From assembly GCA_937900285.1 (NCBI GenBank), contig CALCEM010000065.1:1-36941 (forward strand): 36,941 nt of DNA, read 5' to 3'. The stretch is from an uncultured Fretibacterium sp. (lineage in GTDB: Bacteria; Synergistota; Synergistia; Synergistales; Aminobacteriaceae). The translations under genes and the position numbers were made by a program. Positions 23,521 to 32,333 of the stretch are shown here, piece by piece; within the stretch, counting starts at the first letter, position 1, and each line of letters begins with the position of its first letter. The notes beneath the pieces are model-generated. The model saw only the letters and a program-made list of their open reading frames with translations, ran no database searches and was not told where the DNA came from.

Positions 23521-24006
23521 TTAAAAATCTAAACCAGATTCGTGATCTTCTGGATATAATCTATTATACGGGTCTTTTACCCAGTCCATAACACTACCGC
23601 GATAAGATTTTACTTTCAAAGGATCATAACCGTATTCGTTTACTAACATTTCCGCAAATTTCCCAGAAGATATACCGGAATTACAATATAAAATTAATGT
23701 AACCTTTTTTGTTAAACCAGAGCCGGCAAGTGCTGCAGGTGCTGCATTAATCCCAATATCATCAAGCGGAAAATTTACAGCTCCATCAATATGTCCGCCC
23801 GGTATTCCAGGTCCGGGAGATTTCCCGTTAAAAATTTCTTCGGAACGAGTATCAACTAATATAAAACCAGGTTTGCCAACATGAGCTTTTACATATTCCT
23901 GATCGACCGTCTCAACTCTGGGCGACAACTCGTTTAACATGAACGATACAACTAAAACTATTAAAAAAATTATTACCGCTGCCGTTTCTATTTTTATTGT
24001 ACGCAA
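23521..24006 (-). CDS. Membrane-anchored rhodanese-domain protein
   Basis: 161 residues: an N-terminal membrane helix (TAAVIIFLIVLVVSFML), then one rhodanese domain facing the periplasm. GFILVDTRSEEIFNGKSPG and GGHIDGAVNFPL are the typical strands, and LILYCNSGISSGKFAEML holds the active-site Cys (about C108) with a loop length like sulfurtransferases. It may carry persulfide sulfur or serve a redox role; the donor is unknown. The start is TTG at 24006, because AAAGGAG lies 12 bases upstream and no ATG is in a better position. It is the last gene of the operon and is followed by a long terminator. Confidence 0.83.
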   Translation of the reverse strand: MRTIKIETAAVIIFLIVLVVSFMLNELSPRVETVDQEYVKAHVGKPGFILVDTRSEEIFNGKSPGPGIPGGHIDGAVNFPLDDIGINAAPAALAGSGLTKKVTLILYCNSGISSGKFAEMLVNEYGYDPLKVKSYRGSVMDWVKDPYNRLYPEDHESGLDF

Positions 24007-24030
24007 ATTTTTTATACACTCCTTTGTATT

Positions 24031-24792
24031 CTAAATTTTTATTGCACGCATTCTCAATCTCACATAATCAGAATACCATATATTATTTTTATACAGTTTA
24101 GGCCGTAAAATCCCGACAGCCTCCTTTAAAATTTCTTCGTGAACATCATCAGGAATATTTTTAAATTGATTTTTCTGAAACATTTTTAACCAGTTTAATA
24201 ACCCGTCTTCACCGTCTAAAGGTGTCGGCCTGTCGAATAATATCGCGTAACAAACTTTAAAGCCGGAATTTTCCAACATGGCCGAATATTCTCCGATTGA
24301 TGGAAAATAAAAAGGCATAATATATTTTAAATTTCTCGATTCAAAAATTTTTTTCAGCGTCGAATGAATTAATATATTATTTTCATGGCCTCCCATTTCA
24401 AATATAAACTGTCCGCCGGATTTTAAGGAATTATTTACGCATTCCATCATTTTTGGCTGTGAAGATTTTTCAATCCAATGCAAAACAGCATTTGAGAATA
24501 TTAAATCAACTGGAGAATTTAATTTAAAATTTGTCGCATCGCCCTTTATAAATTTAATTTCCGGATAATTATTTTTTGCAATATTCAACATTTCATCAGA
24601 AGCATCAAGCCCCGTAACTTCAACATTAAAGCCAAAATTTTTTAATTCGTTCGTTAAAATTCCATTTCCGCAACCCAAATCCAACGCGCTTTTTACTTTA
24701 TCTCTGTCAATTAAATTTAAAACTTCAAATCCATATTTATGCACAAACGAAAAATTTTTAAAATAATTATCAGCATCCCATTTTTGATTCAT
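24031..24792 (-). CDS. SAM-dependent methyltransferase (trans-aconitate methyltransferase-like)
   Basis: 253 residues, class I methyltransferase fold. ALDLGCGNGILTNEL is motif I for AdoMet binding, TGLDASDEMLNIAKNNYP motif II, and DLIFSNAVLHWIEKSS motif IV. The layout, including the W after the LH pair and the C-terminal segment ending in YVRLRMRA, resembles trans-aconitate 2-methyltransferase and BioC-like enzymes; the substrate cannot be fixed from sequence. GGGAG precedes the ATG, and the gene begins 9 bases after the MFS gene ends, so they are co-translated. Confidence 0.8.
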   Translation of the reverse strand: MNQKWDADNYFKNFSFVHKYGFEVLNLIDRDKVKSALDLGCGNGILTNELKNFGFNVEVTGLDASDEMLNIAKNNYPEIKFIKGDATNFKLNSPVDLIFSNAVLHWIEKSSQPKMMECVNNSLKSGGQFIFEMGGHENNILIHSTLKKIFESRNLKYIMPFYFPSIGEYSAMLENSGFKVCYAILFDRPTPLDGEDGLLNWLKMFQKNQFKNIPDDVHEEILKEAVGILRPKLYKNNIWYSDYVRLRMRAIKI

Positions 24793-24801
24793 AAAATTAT
24801 T

Positions 24802-25971
24802 TTATTCTCCCTTCCGTAATAAAAATAAATTTGAAAACGAAAATATTACCAATAATACAAACGTCCCCGAAATCATCGCCATCCCTCCGTTAAATCCGTA
24901 AATGCCCGCTGTAAATCCTACTAAATACGGCATTAACATAGCTCCAAAACATCCTACAGAAAATATAAAACCCATCGCTAACGGATATTTATTTGAAAAT
25001 GGCGCTGCACTCGCGTAAATCATTGGACTTATTCCGGACATGCTCAAGCCCAAAATTCCAACCGTAAGAGCAGTATAAAAATTACCTGACGCAAATAACA
25101 TAACTATAAAAAATATTAACGCCATTACACTTAACACAAATAAAATAATTTTTCGCGGCACATACTCCGAAATATACGCGCATATTAAACGCCCAATTAA
25201 CATTACTCCCCATAATAATGCCGCCATCCCTTGTGCAAAATCTGAAGGCATGTTTTTATTTTGGACGTACGTAACAAGCCAGCCATTAATTGCATATTCG
25301 CAACACAAATAACAAAACATTAACGCGCATACAGTAAAAAATCCCGGCTCACTCAAAAATTTATAATTACCGCTTTTAAATTGTTTTGCATGGGGATCGG
25401 GAGCATTCGTAAATTTTTCCGTCTCAAAATCTTTTAACCCAACCCATGATAATAACGCCGAAATTAATCCAAGTATTACAACCGCAAATAACGCAGCCTG
25501 CCAATAAAAAATATTCCTCAAAAATACAAATATTACAGGCGCTGAAATCGCTCCGAGCGCAAATATTGAATGTAATATACTCTGAATTTTTGTATTCCCG
25601 TCAGTTATTAAATTTATCGTGCGAGTGTCAAAACTTATACAGCCTCCGCGACCAAATCCAATTAAAACACAAATTAAAAATAAATATATCGGATTAAATT
25701 CAAAGCCAATTAAAAAAATTCCGGCGTACGTCAACAAAATTAATAATATAACTGAGAATTTTTCTCCAATCTTTAAAGCTATTAAACCGGCTATTAATCC
25801 CGATATCAAATTTCCAAATGAATAACACGAAATTAATAAACCTCCTTGTTCAACCGGCAAATTTCTAGACGCTAATAAATCCGGCAATACCGAACCTATT
25901 AACATCGATACCATTCCACTGCAGAAAAACGAATAAAAGCACGAAAATATTAAAAATTTCTTACGATTCAT
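24802..25971 (-). CDS. Major facilitator superfamily transporter
   Basis: 389 residues with about 12 hydrophobic segments. The N-terminal half has the loop GLIALKIGEKFSVILL in the place of the MFS motif between helices 2 and 3, and GFGRGGCISFDTRTINLI after helix 4. The family is nearest to small sugar or drug permeases of the FucP/NarK-like general MFS group, but the substrate is not inferable. The start overlaps the end of the YigZ gene by 11 bases, with GAGG 11 bases upstream of the ATG. Confidence 0.82.
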   Translation of the reverse strand: MNRKKFLIFSCFYSFFCSGMVSMLIGSVLPDLLASRNLPVEQGGLLISCYSFGNLISGLIAGLIALKIGEKFSVILLILLTYAGIFLIGFEFNPIYLFLICVLIGFGRGGCISFDTRTINLITDGNTKIQSILHSIFALGAISAPVIFVFLRNIFYWQAALFAVVILGLISALLSWVGLKDFETEKFTNAPDPHAKQFKSGNYKFLSEPGFFTVCALMFCYLCCEYAINGWLVTYVQNKNMPSDFAQGMAALLWGVMLIGRLICAYISEYVPRKIILFVLSVMALIFFIVMLFASGNFYTALTVGILGLSMSGISPMIYASAAPFSNKYPLAMGFIFSVGCFGAMLMPYLVGFTAGIYGFNGGMAMISGTFVLLVIFSFSNLFLLRKGE

Positions 25972-26557
25972 ATTTTATAATTCCTCTCGCGTTAAGCTCG
26001 TCCAATTGTTTTAAAATATTTTCAAATTCATCGGCAGGTACATCAGCATTTAAATTTACTCGTTGTAAATATTCAAGTTTTAAATTTTGCGCGTTATGAG
26101 CTTCAAATATTTTTTTTATTAAACCCATTGAATTATATTCAAAACTCAATTTAAAATTTTTCGTCAGAATTTTTTTCACTGGCTCGCAAATGTTTAACGC
26201 CGTTTTTGCAGCTTCACTGTATGCATCAATTAAGCCGCGAACACCCAATTTAACACCGCCAAAATATCGCGTTACTATTATCATGACATTTAAAATTTTG
26301 CTCTGCTTTATCGCGTTTAAAATTGGTCTTCCTGCTGTTCCTGATGGTTCACCGTCATCAGAAAAATATTCTCGCCCTGAATCAAAAATATACGCCCTGC
26401 AGTTATGATTTGCATCGTGATGTAATGAAATTATCTCATTTAAAAAATTCCGTGCCTGAAATTCATCATGACACGGTTTTAAATTTGCTATAAATATCGA
26501 ACGTTTTATTTTTAATTCTGCTGTTACAAATTTTGAAGGCTCATTAAATGCATTCAT
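25961..26557 (-). CDS. YigZ/IMPACT-family protein
   Basis: About 198 residues. The N-terminal UPF0029/IMPACT domain is clear: ELKIKRSIFIANLKPC, DANHNCRAYIFD, FSDDGEPSGTAGRPIL and VTRYFGGVKLGVRGLIDAYSEAA. A C-terminal ~60-residue DUF1949 domain with an EF-G domain IV-like fold follows. The exact biochemical role in bacteria is unknown. I choose the ATG at 26557, giving the usual N-terminus. A longer frame to 26599 runs inside the HIT gene. The overlap with the HIT gene is 14 bases. Confidence 0.9.
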   Translation of the reverse strand: MNAFNEPSKFVTAELKIKRSIFIANLKPCHDEFQARNFLNEIISLHHDANHNCRAYIFDSGREYFSDDGEPSGTAGRPILNAIKQSKILNVMIIVTRYFGGVKLGVRGLIDAYSEAAKTALNICEPVKKILTKNFKLSFEYNSMGLIKKIFEAHNAQNLKLEYLQRVNLNADVPADEFENILKQLDELNARGIIKYES

Positions 26558-27029
26558 CCCACGCTGTTTTAATTTTCCGCCAGGAATTTTCGATCGCATC
26601 CGATAACACTCGCGTATCTGCTAACACCGGCATAAAATTATTATCTCCGTTCCATCTCGGCACTATATGTCTATGCAAATGCCCGGCAACTCCAGCACCT
26701 GCAGTCTGACCCAAATTAATACCCATGTTGAAACCGTCAGGGCGCATAACCTTTTTTAAAACTTCGATGGCCGTCGCGCTCATGTCGTGTAATTCTAAAA
26801 TTTCATCATGCGTTAAAGTTTCATAAATATTTGTATGCCTATACGGAATTATCATTAAATGTCCGGGGTTATAAGGGTATAAATTCATGATAGCAAAACA
26901 AAATTTACCGCGATGAATTATAAAATGTTCATCGTCCTTATGTTCGTTGGGAAAATCACAGAATATACAGCCCTCATGTTTCGGAGCTTCAATATATGAC
27001 ATTCTCCACGTTGCGTATAACTGTTGCAT
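26544..27029 (-). CDS. HIT-family nucleotide hydrolase/transferase
   Basis: 161 residues. The catalytic histidine triad is GHLHRHIVPRW (about H117, H119, H121). CIFC near residue 21 and HxH-type residues form the zinc site of the Ap4A-phosphorylase-like branch. YPYNPGHLMIIPYRH is the conserved substrate strand. Such proteins act on dinucleoside polyphosphates or nucleoside phosphoramidates in the cytoplasm. GAGG lies 11 bases before the ATG. It follows the propeller gene by 26 bases and overlaps yigZ. Confidence 0.9.
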   Translation of the reverse strand: MQQLYATWRMSYIEAPKHEGCIFCDFPNEHKDDEHFIIHRGKFCFAIMNLYPYNPGHLMIIPYRHTNIYETLTHDEILELHDMSATAIEVLKKVMRPDGFNMGINLGQTAGAGVAGHLHRHIVPRWNGDNNFMPVLADTRVLSDAIENSWRKIKTAWDECI

Positions 27030-27055
27030 AAAATTTAATTCCTCTTATTTTATTT

Positions 27056-28105
27056 TTATTTCACTGCGCAAATATTTCCGTCTCTTGTCGCGTAATATAA
27101 TACTCCGTTGTGATAAGCGAAAGAGTCTGCGCCCTCTGATAATTTTACGGTCTCCTTAACTTTTCCGGTTTCAGAATCTAGAGCGAAAATATTACCTTGA
27201 CCAGATGCAACAAAAATAATTTTATCGCCGGCCACTGGAGGAAATACTATGCTTCCGTTTTCGGTGTTAAATTTCCATAATGTTTCGCCGTTATCCTGTT
27301 TAAGAGCGATGACAGTGCCGTCAGATGTCCCGACAAAAATTTTCCCGTCGTGAATTACCGGTGAAGTTGTGATCGAAGCACCCGTTTTAATTTCCCATAA
27401 TGGTGTAGTCCCGGCAATTTTAACAGCGTAAACAGATCCGTTCCATGAAGTGTAATAAACATTTCCGCCTGAAACCGCAGGAGTTCTAACAGGTCCGCCA
27501 GCTCCACCGCCCGAAACTCTTTCGCCAGTATCAGGATTGATCATGCTGAATAATCCGCCCTGCTCGCCTAAAAATATATAATTATCGCTATATAATGGAG
27601 CAGTTCTTAAATCGGCGTTTTTAGATTGATACTCCCATAATAATTCGCCGTCTTTAAAATTTAATGCTGTTAATTTTCCGCTGTCCTTTGAAAAAAATAT
27701 TTTTCCTTTTCCGTAAGCAGCTCCGTCAGTCATATTTTCGCCCATAGCTCCGGCAGCTTTTGAAGTATATTCCCAAACTTCCGAGCCATCAGAAATATTT
27801 AAGCAGACAACTTTTGCGCCTGATTGAGCGACTACTACAAATTTTTTCTCAACGACTAAAGGATTCCCTACGATTGATGTAGCTTCTTCATCTCTGAAGT
27901 CCCATTTAACTTTACCGGAATTAATATCGATTGCGTATAATTTTCCGCTTCTGTCACCGATGAACATTAAATTATTTTCGATTGACATTCCGCCGGCTGT
28001 TCTCATTTCTGTTTTAAAGCTCCAAGCGAGTTTATTTTCCCAAGCGTAAGAAGTTCCGGCCATGAAACATAAAATTAAAGCTAACAAAAATACAAAACGT
28101 TTCAT
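27056..28105 (-). CDS. Exported PQQ-like beta-propeller protein
   Basis: 349 residues: a signal peptide (KRFVFLLALILCFMAGTSYA) followed by about seven ~40-residue WD-like repeats of the PQQ/BamB type, each with a pattern such as GKLYAIDINSGKVKWDF or GTVIALKQDNGETLWKF. It resembles BamB, the outer-membrane assembly scaffold, and also the structural propellers of quinoprotein dehydrogenases. No lipobox cysteine follows the signal peptide and no PQQ-binding acidic residues are evident, so a scaffolding role is more likely than an enzyme. AGGAGG precedes the ATG. It is the first gene of the operon running to the terminator at 23455. Confidence 0.87.
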   Translation of the reverse strand: MKRFVFLLALILCFMAGTSYAWENKLAWSFKTEMRTAGGMSIENNLMFIGDRSGKLYAIDINSGKVKWDFRDEEATSIVGNPLVVEKKFVVVAQSGAKVVCLNISDGSEVWEYTSKAAGAMGENMTDGAAYGKGKIFFSKDSGKLTALNFKDGELLWEYQSKNADLRTAPLYSDNYIFLGEQGGLFSMINPDTGERVSGGGAGGPVRTPAVSGGNVYYTSWNGSVYAVKIAGTTPLWEIKTGASITTSPVIHDGKIFVGTSDGTVIALKQDNGETLWKFNTENGSIVFPPVAGDKIIFVASGQGNIFALDSETGKVKETVKLSEGADSFAYHNGVLYYATRDGNICAVK

Positions 28106-28223
28106 AAAAAAATTTACCTCCTGATAAAAAATTTATAATGCGTGTAAAGAATTTTATTTTTATTTTGAATTATTGCAAATGTTAAATATTATGATTATTA
28201 AAATAATTTTTGGATCGCGACAC

Positions 28224-28263
28224 AAAAAAATCCCTCTCCTGCGCGAGTTTTAAGAGAGGGGAT
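28224..28263 (-). terminator. Intrinsic terminator after the 65-residue gene
   Basis: The minus strand has ATCCC, a bulged C and TCTC pairing with GAGAGGGAT, followed by TTTTTTT. It begins a few bases after the stop. Confidence 0.8.
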
Positions 28264-28267
28264 CGAA

Positions 28268-28465
28268 TTAGGCGTATTGTTCGATCTGATCGTGAACTAC
28301 AATTAAATTATTGAAGTCCTCAATTACCGGCCTTTGAATCATTAACGGCTCTGTAACATGAATGTACTGCGTGTTAGTTCGGCGTAAAACCGTACCGCGT
28401 TCGAGGCGTGAAACATATCCAGCAGTATTAATAATATTATTATTCTGGACGTTACGAATACTCAT
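28268..28465 (-). CDS. Small protein of unknown function
   Basis: 65 residues, no membrane segment or signal peptide. It begins SIRNVQNNNIINTAGYV, is rich in Asn, Ile, Val and Arg, and has alternating hydrophobic pattern suggestive of beta strands (YIHVTEPLMIQRPVIED, then NNLIVVHDQIEQ). I do not recognise a family. CGGAGG lies 11 bases before the ATG, and the gene has a leader with a 7-bp hairpin and a TGATAAAAT extended -10-like box (about 28524-28532) before it and a strong terminator after it. This looks like a real, independently expressed gene divergent from the MATE exporter. Confidence 0.6.
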   Translation of the reverse strand: MSIRNVQNNNIINTAGYVSRLERGTVLRRTNTQYIHVTEPLMIQRPVIEDFNNLIVVHDQIEQYA

Positions 28466-28553
28466 TTACAAAAAACCTCCGTGCTAAAATTTCATATTCA
28501 TCCGTGAAATATGATTTAAATAATTTTATCAGACCAAACATATAAATTTGTTG

Positions 28554-28562
28554 TGTTATAAT
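28554..28562 (+). promoter_or_regulatory. Extended -10 promoter for the MATE gene
   Basis: TGTTATAAT is a perfect extended -10; the -35 is poor. Transcription would start near 28570, leaving a leader of about 125 bases before the MATE ATG. Confidence 0.6.
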
Positions 28563-28602
28563 CCAAGTTAATAAGCTGTGTAGCATGATTTTTTATATTT
28601 AG

Positions 28603-28652
28603 TGCGTAAGTCCAGGCGAAAAATTTAAAATTCTGGATCGACGCATTTTTTT
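28603..28652 (+). terminator. Terminator-like hairpin inside the MATE leader
   Basis: TGCGT pairs with ACGCA and GTCCAG with CTGGAT, separated by a small internal loop, and seven T follow directly. The arm ACGCAT can alternatively pair with ATGCG at 28653-28657, with CTGG/CCGG reinforcing. The gene starts 44 bases further on, so this is placed like an attenuator. A five-codon ATG frame (28584-28601, MIFYI) lies upstream. Confidence 0.6.
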
Positions 28653-28695
28653 ATGCGCTCCGGAAAATTTATAAAACAGGTGAAAATTTAAAATT

Positions 28696-30087
28696 ATGGA
28701 CTCAAATAATTTTTTAGAGCGCGAGCCATTAGGCAAATTAATGATTAAATATTCTGTTCCGTTAATAATTTCTTTATTGGTAGCAGCCTTATATAACATT
28801 GTCGATCAAATTTTTATCGCGAACGCTAGTTATTTAGGTTCAAACGGTAATGCCGCAAATAATGTTGTATTTCCTTTGACAGTTATTGCGCTGGCGTTCA
28901 CTTTAATAATTGGCGATGGAGCTTGCGCGTTTATCAGCATGAGTTTAGGAGCGAGAAATAATAAAAATGCTGCTGATACTGTTGGGAGTGCTGCATTATT
29001 ATCGTTAAGCGCAGGAATCTTAACGGCAATAATATATTTTGTCTTTCGTGAAGAATTATTAACATTTTTCGGCGGGCGTGTAAATTCTGAAGTTTTTAAA
29101 TTTGCTCTGGAATATTTCACATATATAATTTTGGGGATTCCTTTTTATGTATTTGGTCAGGCCATGAACCCAATAATTTCAGCTGATGGAAGTCCAAATT
29201 ATGTAATGTTCTCGACGTTATGCGGAGCTTTGATAAATATAATTTTTGATCCCATCTTCATATTTAAATTTAATTGGGGAATGATGGGCGCGGCAGTTGC
29301 GACGGTTATGGGACAAATTTTTACGGCCATGATGTCATTAATATATATTTCGCACAAAATGAAAGCTGTAAATTTTTCGCGTAAAAATATCTCGTATCAT
29401 CCTGCCTTAATGAAAAAATATTTACCGTTGGGTTTATGCAGTTTTCTTTCTCAAATTTCGATCGTGATAAGTGTAGCGGCCGTTAATACTATGATAAAAA
29501 AATATGGTTCGGTTGATGAAATTTTTTCACGCGCTGAATATTCTCAAATTCCAATGGCAGTAATTGGCATAGTCATGAAATTTTTTCAGATAGTAATTTC
29601 CATTGTGGTAGGATTATCTGCGAGCTGTACGCCGATCGTAGGTTTTAATATTGGAGCTGGCAGAAAAGACCGGGCAAAAAATTTATTTACTCGTTTATTA
29701 ATTTGTGAAAGCGTGATCGGAATAATAGCGTTTTTGATTGTCGAAATATTTCCGGCTCGTATAGCAGAATTATTCGGAGCTTCCGGCGAGAGTGAAATAT
29801 ATTTAAATTACACTGTAAAAAGTTTCAGGACGTATTTATGTTTAATAATTTTTGCGTGCATAAACAAAGCAGCATTTATATTTATTCAAGCGTTGGGGCG
29901 TGCTTGGGTTTCAGCTGGATTGTCGATGACTCGTGAAATAATTTTTGGAGCAGGTTTAACAATAATAATGCCAATATGGATGGGTTTAGATGGCGTATTA
30001 TGGTCGATGCCTGCAGCAGATGGATTAACGTTTATAGTTTCAATTTTGGTAATCATGATGATATATAAAGATTTGAGCAGGAAATAA
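28696..30087 (+). CDS. MATE-family multidrug/polysaccharide-type exporter
   Basis: 463 residues with 12 hydrophobic segments in two similar halves. The N-terminus EREPLGKLMIKYSVPLIIS and VDQIFIANASYLG are the conserved first helices of the MATE NorM/DinF-like group. GDGACAFISMSLGARN and its counterpart GLSASCTPIVGFNIGAGRKDRAK in the second half are the internal repeat. It exports cationic compounds or similar using sodium or proton gradients; the substrate is not known. AGGTGA lies about 11 bases before the ATG. The long leader with a terminator-like hairpin suggests regulated expression. Confidence 0.9.
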   Translation: MDSNNFLEREPLGKLMIKYSVPLIISLLVAALYNIVDQIFIANASYLGSNGNAANNVVFPLTVIALAFTLIIGDGACAFISMSLGARNNKNAADTVGSAALLSLSAGILTAIIYFVFREELLTFFGGRVNSEVFKFALEYFTYIILGIPFYVFGQAMNPIISADGSPNYVMFSTLCGALINIIFDPIFIFKFNWGMMGAAVATVMGQIFTAMMSLIYISHKMKAVNFSRKNISYHPALMKKYLPLGLCSFLSQISIVISVAAVNTMIKKYGSVDEIFSRAEYSQIPMAVIGIVMKFFQIVISIVVGLSASCTPIVGFNIGAGRKDRAKNLFTRLLICESVIGIIAFLIVEIFPARIAELFGASGESEIYLNYTVKSFRTYLCLIIFACINKAAFIFIQALGRAWVSAGLSMTREIIFGAGLTIIMPIWMGLDGVLWSMPAADGLTFIVSILVIMMIYKDLSRK

Positions 30088-30112
30088 ATAACCTATTGAA
30101 AAAATTTTTTAA

Positions 30113-30164
30113 TGCAGGCTTCGTGTTTTTAATTTAAAATGAGGTCTGCAAAATTTATTTTTTT
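30113..30164 (+). terminator. Intrinsic terminator after the MATE gene
   Basis: TGCAGGCTTC pairs with GAGGTCTGCA (10 bp, G-U pairs included) across an AT-rich loop of about 20 bases, then AAATTTATTTTTTT. The large loop weakens the call. Confidence 0.55.
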
Positions 30165-30182
30165 AAAAGGGTGTGGACAATA

Positions 30183-31253
30183 ATGAATGATCCTGTAAAA
30201 GCATCATCACGCTCTGATGAAGCAAAAAATTTAATTTCTGTAGTAGTAATTGGCTATAACATTGAAAAATTTGTTAATGAATGCCTTGATTCTGTTCTCG
30301 CACAAGACTATGAGAATTTTGAAGTGATTTTTGTAAACGACGGCTCAACGGATAATACGAAAGCTCTCGCCGAAAAATATTTAAGCGATCCGAGATTTAA
30401 ACTCATCAATAAAGAAAATGGCGGTTGTGTTTCAGCACGTAAAGCAGGCGTAAAAATTGCAAAAGGTGAGTATATTATGTTTGTTGACGGCGATGACTGG
30501 ATAAATACTGACATGTTGAGTAATTTAGCTAAATTTATTGGTGATGATAAGCCGGATATTATCAAAAGTAATTTTTATTCTCAGAAGCGTGATAAAAGAT
30601 TTAAGGAAGAGGGAGGCATGAAAGATTTAACAGCTTGCGAAAATGATGAATATTTTAAATTGATTATGTCGCATAAAATTGCCTGGAATCTAATCGCTAC
30701 ACTGTATAAACGAGAATTTATATTGAACGCGGGGTTTTTAAATTATCCTGAAACTGGAATGGGTGAAGACCTCATGGCAAGTTGTTTCTTTGGTTTACAC
30801 AATCCAAAAGTAAAATTTGCCGGTAGTTGTGACTATTATTACAGGTTCAACTCTTCAAGCGCAACAAAAAAAGGAGGTAAAGTATTACTCGAAGAATCTA
30901 AAACGTTGAGACATATGGAGGATTACGTAAAAAAAATAAATCTATACGAAAAATATAAATCTATTGTGGATTATCAATGGATCGTAGCTTTTCTTAGACA
31001 TATGTGCGCAAATATTCCCGTCTCACGAAAAATTGAAAATATGCACAACATGAGACCTCATATGAAAAATTTTATGAGAAATGAATATTCCAGAGAGTGT
31101 TATAAAAATTTAAGTCTGCGGAAACGATTTATATTTAATGTGTATTATCATGCGCCATATTTAATGTATGTGCTCGAACCTTTTTTAAATCCCCCGATTG
31201 TAGTCAAAAATGCCATAGAATCTATAATGCGTGTTTTTTCAGGCCAAAACTAA
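30183..31253 (+). CDS. Family 2 glycosyltransferase
   Basis: About 356 residues. The GT-A domain is clear: VSVVVIGYNIEKFVNECLDSV-type start, FEVIFVNDGSTDNT, ENGGCVSARKAGVKIAKGEYIMFVDGDDW with the DxD metal site. The C-terminal ~130 residues are helical with basic patches (LRHMEDYVKKI and onward) and end in a hydrophobic stretch near YLMYVLEPFL. It probably adds a sugar to surface polysaccharide or LPS. The start is the ATG at 30183 with AAAGGG at about 12 bases; a GTG four codons earlier abuts the ribosome-binding site. No synthesis genes for a nucleotide sugar are adjacent. Confidence 0.86.
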   Translation: MNDPVKASSRSDEAKNLISVVVIGYNIEKFVNECLDSVLAQDYENFEVIFVNDGSTDNTKALAEKYLSDPRFKLINKENGGCVSARKAGVKIAKGEYIMFVDGDDWINTDMLSNLAKFIGDDKPDIIKSNFYSQKRDKRFKEEGGMKDLTACENDEYFKLIMSHKIAWNLIATLYKREFILNAGFLNYPETGMGEDLMASCFFGLHNPKVKFAGSCDYYYRFNSSSATKKGGKVLLEESKTLRHMEDYVKKINLYEKYKSIVDYQWIVAFLRHMCANIPVSRKIENMHNMRPHMKNFMRNEYSRECYKNLSLRKRFIFNVYYHAPYLMYVLEPFLNPPIVVKNAIESIMRVFSGQN

Positions 31254-31313
31254 AATTTTTTAATATATAATTCAGCTGATTACATTAAATTTTTTGAGGG
31301 AGGCTTTTATATC

Positions 31314-32330
31314 ATGGCATTATTTGCACAGGACAAAAATTTAGCGATTGAGTTAGTACGTTCAGCAGAAGCCGCAGTAATGGCATCAGGCCGCTGGTTC
31401 GGTCTCGGAAATAAAAACGAAGTCGATCGCGCAGCAGTTGAAGCAATGCGTTACGTTTTGCACGGAGTTCACATGAAAGGCGTTATTGTTATCGGTGAAG
31501 GCGAAAAAGATGAAGCACCAATGTTATTTAACGGCGAAGAAGTCGGAACAGGTGAAGGCCCGGAAGTCGATATCGCAGTCGATCCGATCGATGGCACAAG
31601 ATTAATGGCTCAAGGTCAGGACGGAGCGTTAAGTGTTATAGCAGCTGCTCCACGTAATACAATGTTCAGCCCGCAAGATCTTTTTTATTTAAATAAAATT
31701 GTAACCGGCCCGGAAGCAGCAAATTATATTGATATTCAAGCTCCAATAGAATTTAATGTGAGAATCGTCGCAAAAGCTAAAGGCAAAGCTATTCACGATA
31801 CAACCGTCGTAATGTTAGACCGTCCGAGAAATGAAACTATACGCGATAAAGTCAGAGCTATGGGCGCAAGAATCAGATTAATCGGTGACGGTGATGTTTA
31901 TGGAGCTTTGATGACCTGTTTAACTGGACATGAAACAGCAGATTTATTGCTGGGAATCGGCGGCTCTCCTGAAGCTGTTATTACTGCATGTGCCGTTAAA
32001 TGTTTGGGCGGAAATATGCAATGTCAACCATATTTCAGAAATGATCAGGACGAGGAAAAAGCTAAGGCAAGGGGCTTAACTCGCGAAACAGTTTTAACGC
32101 TTGATGATTTAGTGAAGAGCGATAACGTATTTTTTGCAGCGGCCGGAGGTTCTGACGGAGATTTATTGAGAGGCGTTCATTATCACGGGACACATATTGA
32201 AACTTCATCAATGTGCATGAGAAGCAAAACCGGGACGATCCGTTATATTTCTGCGATACATTCACAAAAGAAGCTCGAAGAAATGGGCGACAATATCGAA
32301 TACGATCCAAATGCTAACGAGGATAAATAA
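31314..32330 (+). CDS. glpX: Class II fructose-1,6-bisphosphatase
   Basis: 338 residues, cytoplasmic, hydrolysing fructose 1,6-bisphosphate to fructose 6-phosphate for gluconeogenesis. VIGEGEKDEAPMLFNGEEVG and DIAVDPIDGTRL hold the acidic metal ligands. LLLGIGGSPEAVITACAVKCLGG is the GlpX signature. The length is that of the full family. GAGGGAGG lies about 12 bases before the ATG. Only three bases separate its stop from the dedA-family gene, so the two are one transcript. Gluconeogenesis fits a cell living on amino acids or pectin-derived pyruvate. Confidence 0.96.
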   Translation: MALFAQDKNLAIELVRSAEAAVMASGRWFGLGNKNEVDRAAVEAMRYVLHGVHMKGVIVIGEGEKDEAPMLFNGEEVGTGEGPEVDIAVDPIDGTRLMAQGQDGALSVIAAAPRNTMFSPQDLFYLNKIVTGPEAANYIDIQAPIEFNVRIVAKAKGKAIHDTTVVMLDRPRNETIRDKVRAMGARIRLIGDGDVYGALMTCLTGHETADLLLGIGGSPEAVITACAVKCLGGNMQCQPYFRNDQDEEKAKARGLTRETVLTLDDLVKSDNVFFAAAGGSDGDLLRGVHYHGTHIETSSMCMRSKTGTIRYISAIHSQKKLEEMGDNIEYDPNANEDK

Positions 32331-32333
32331 ATT

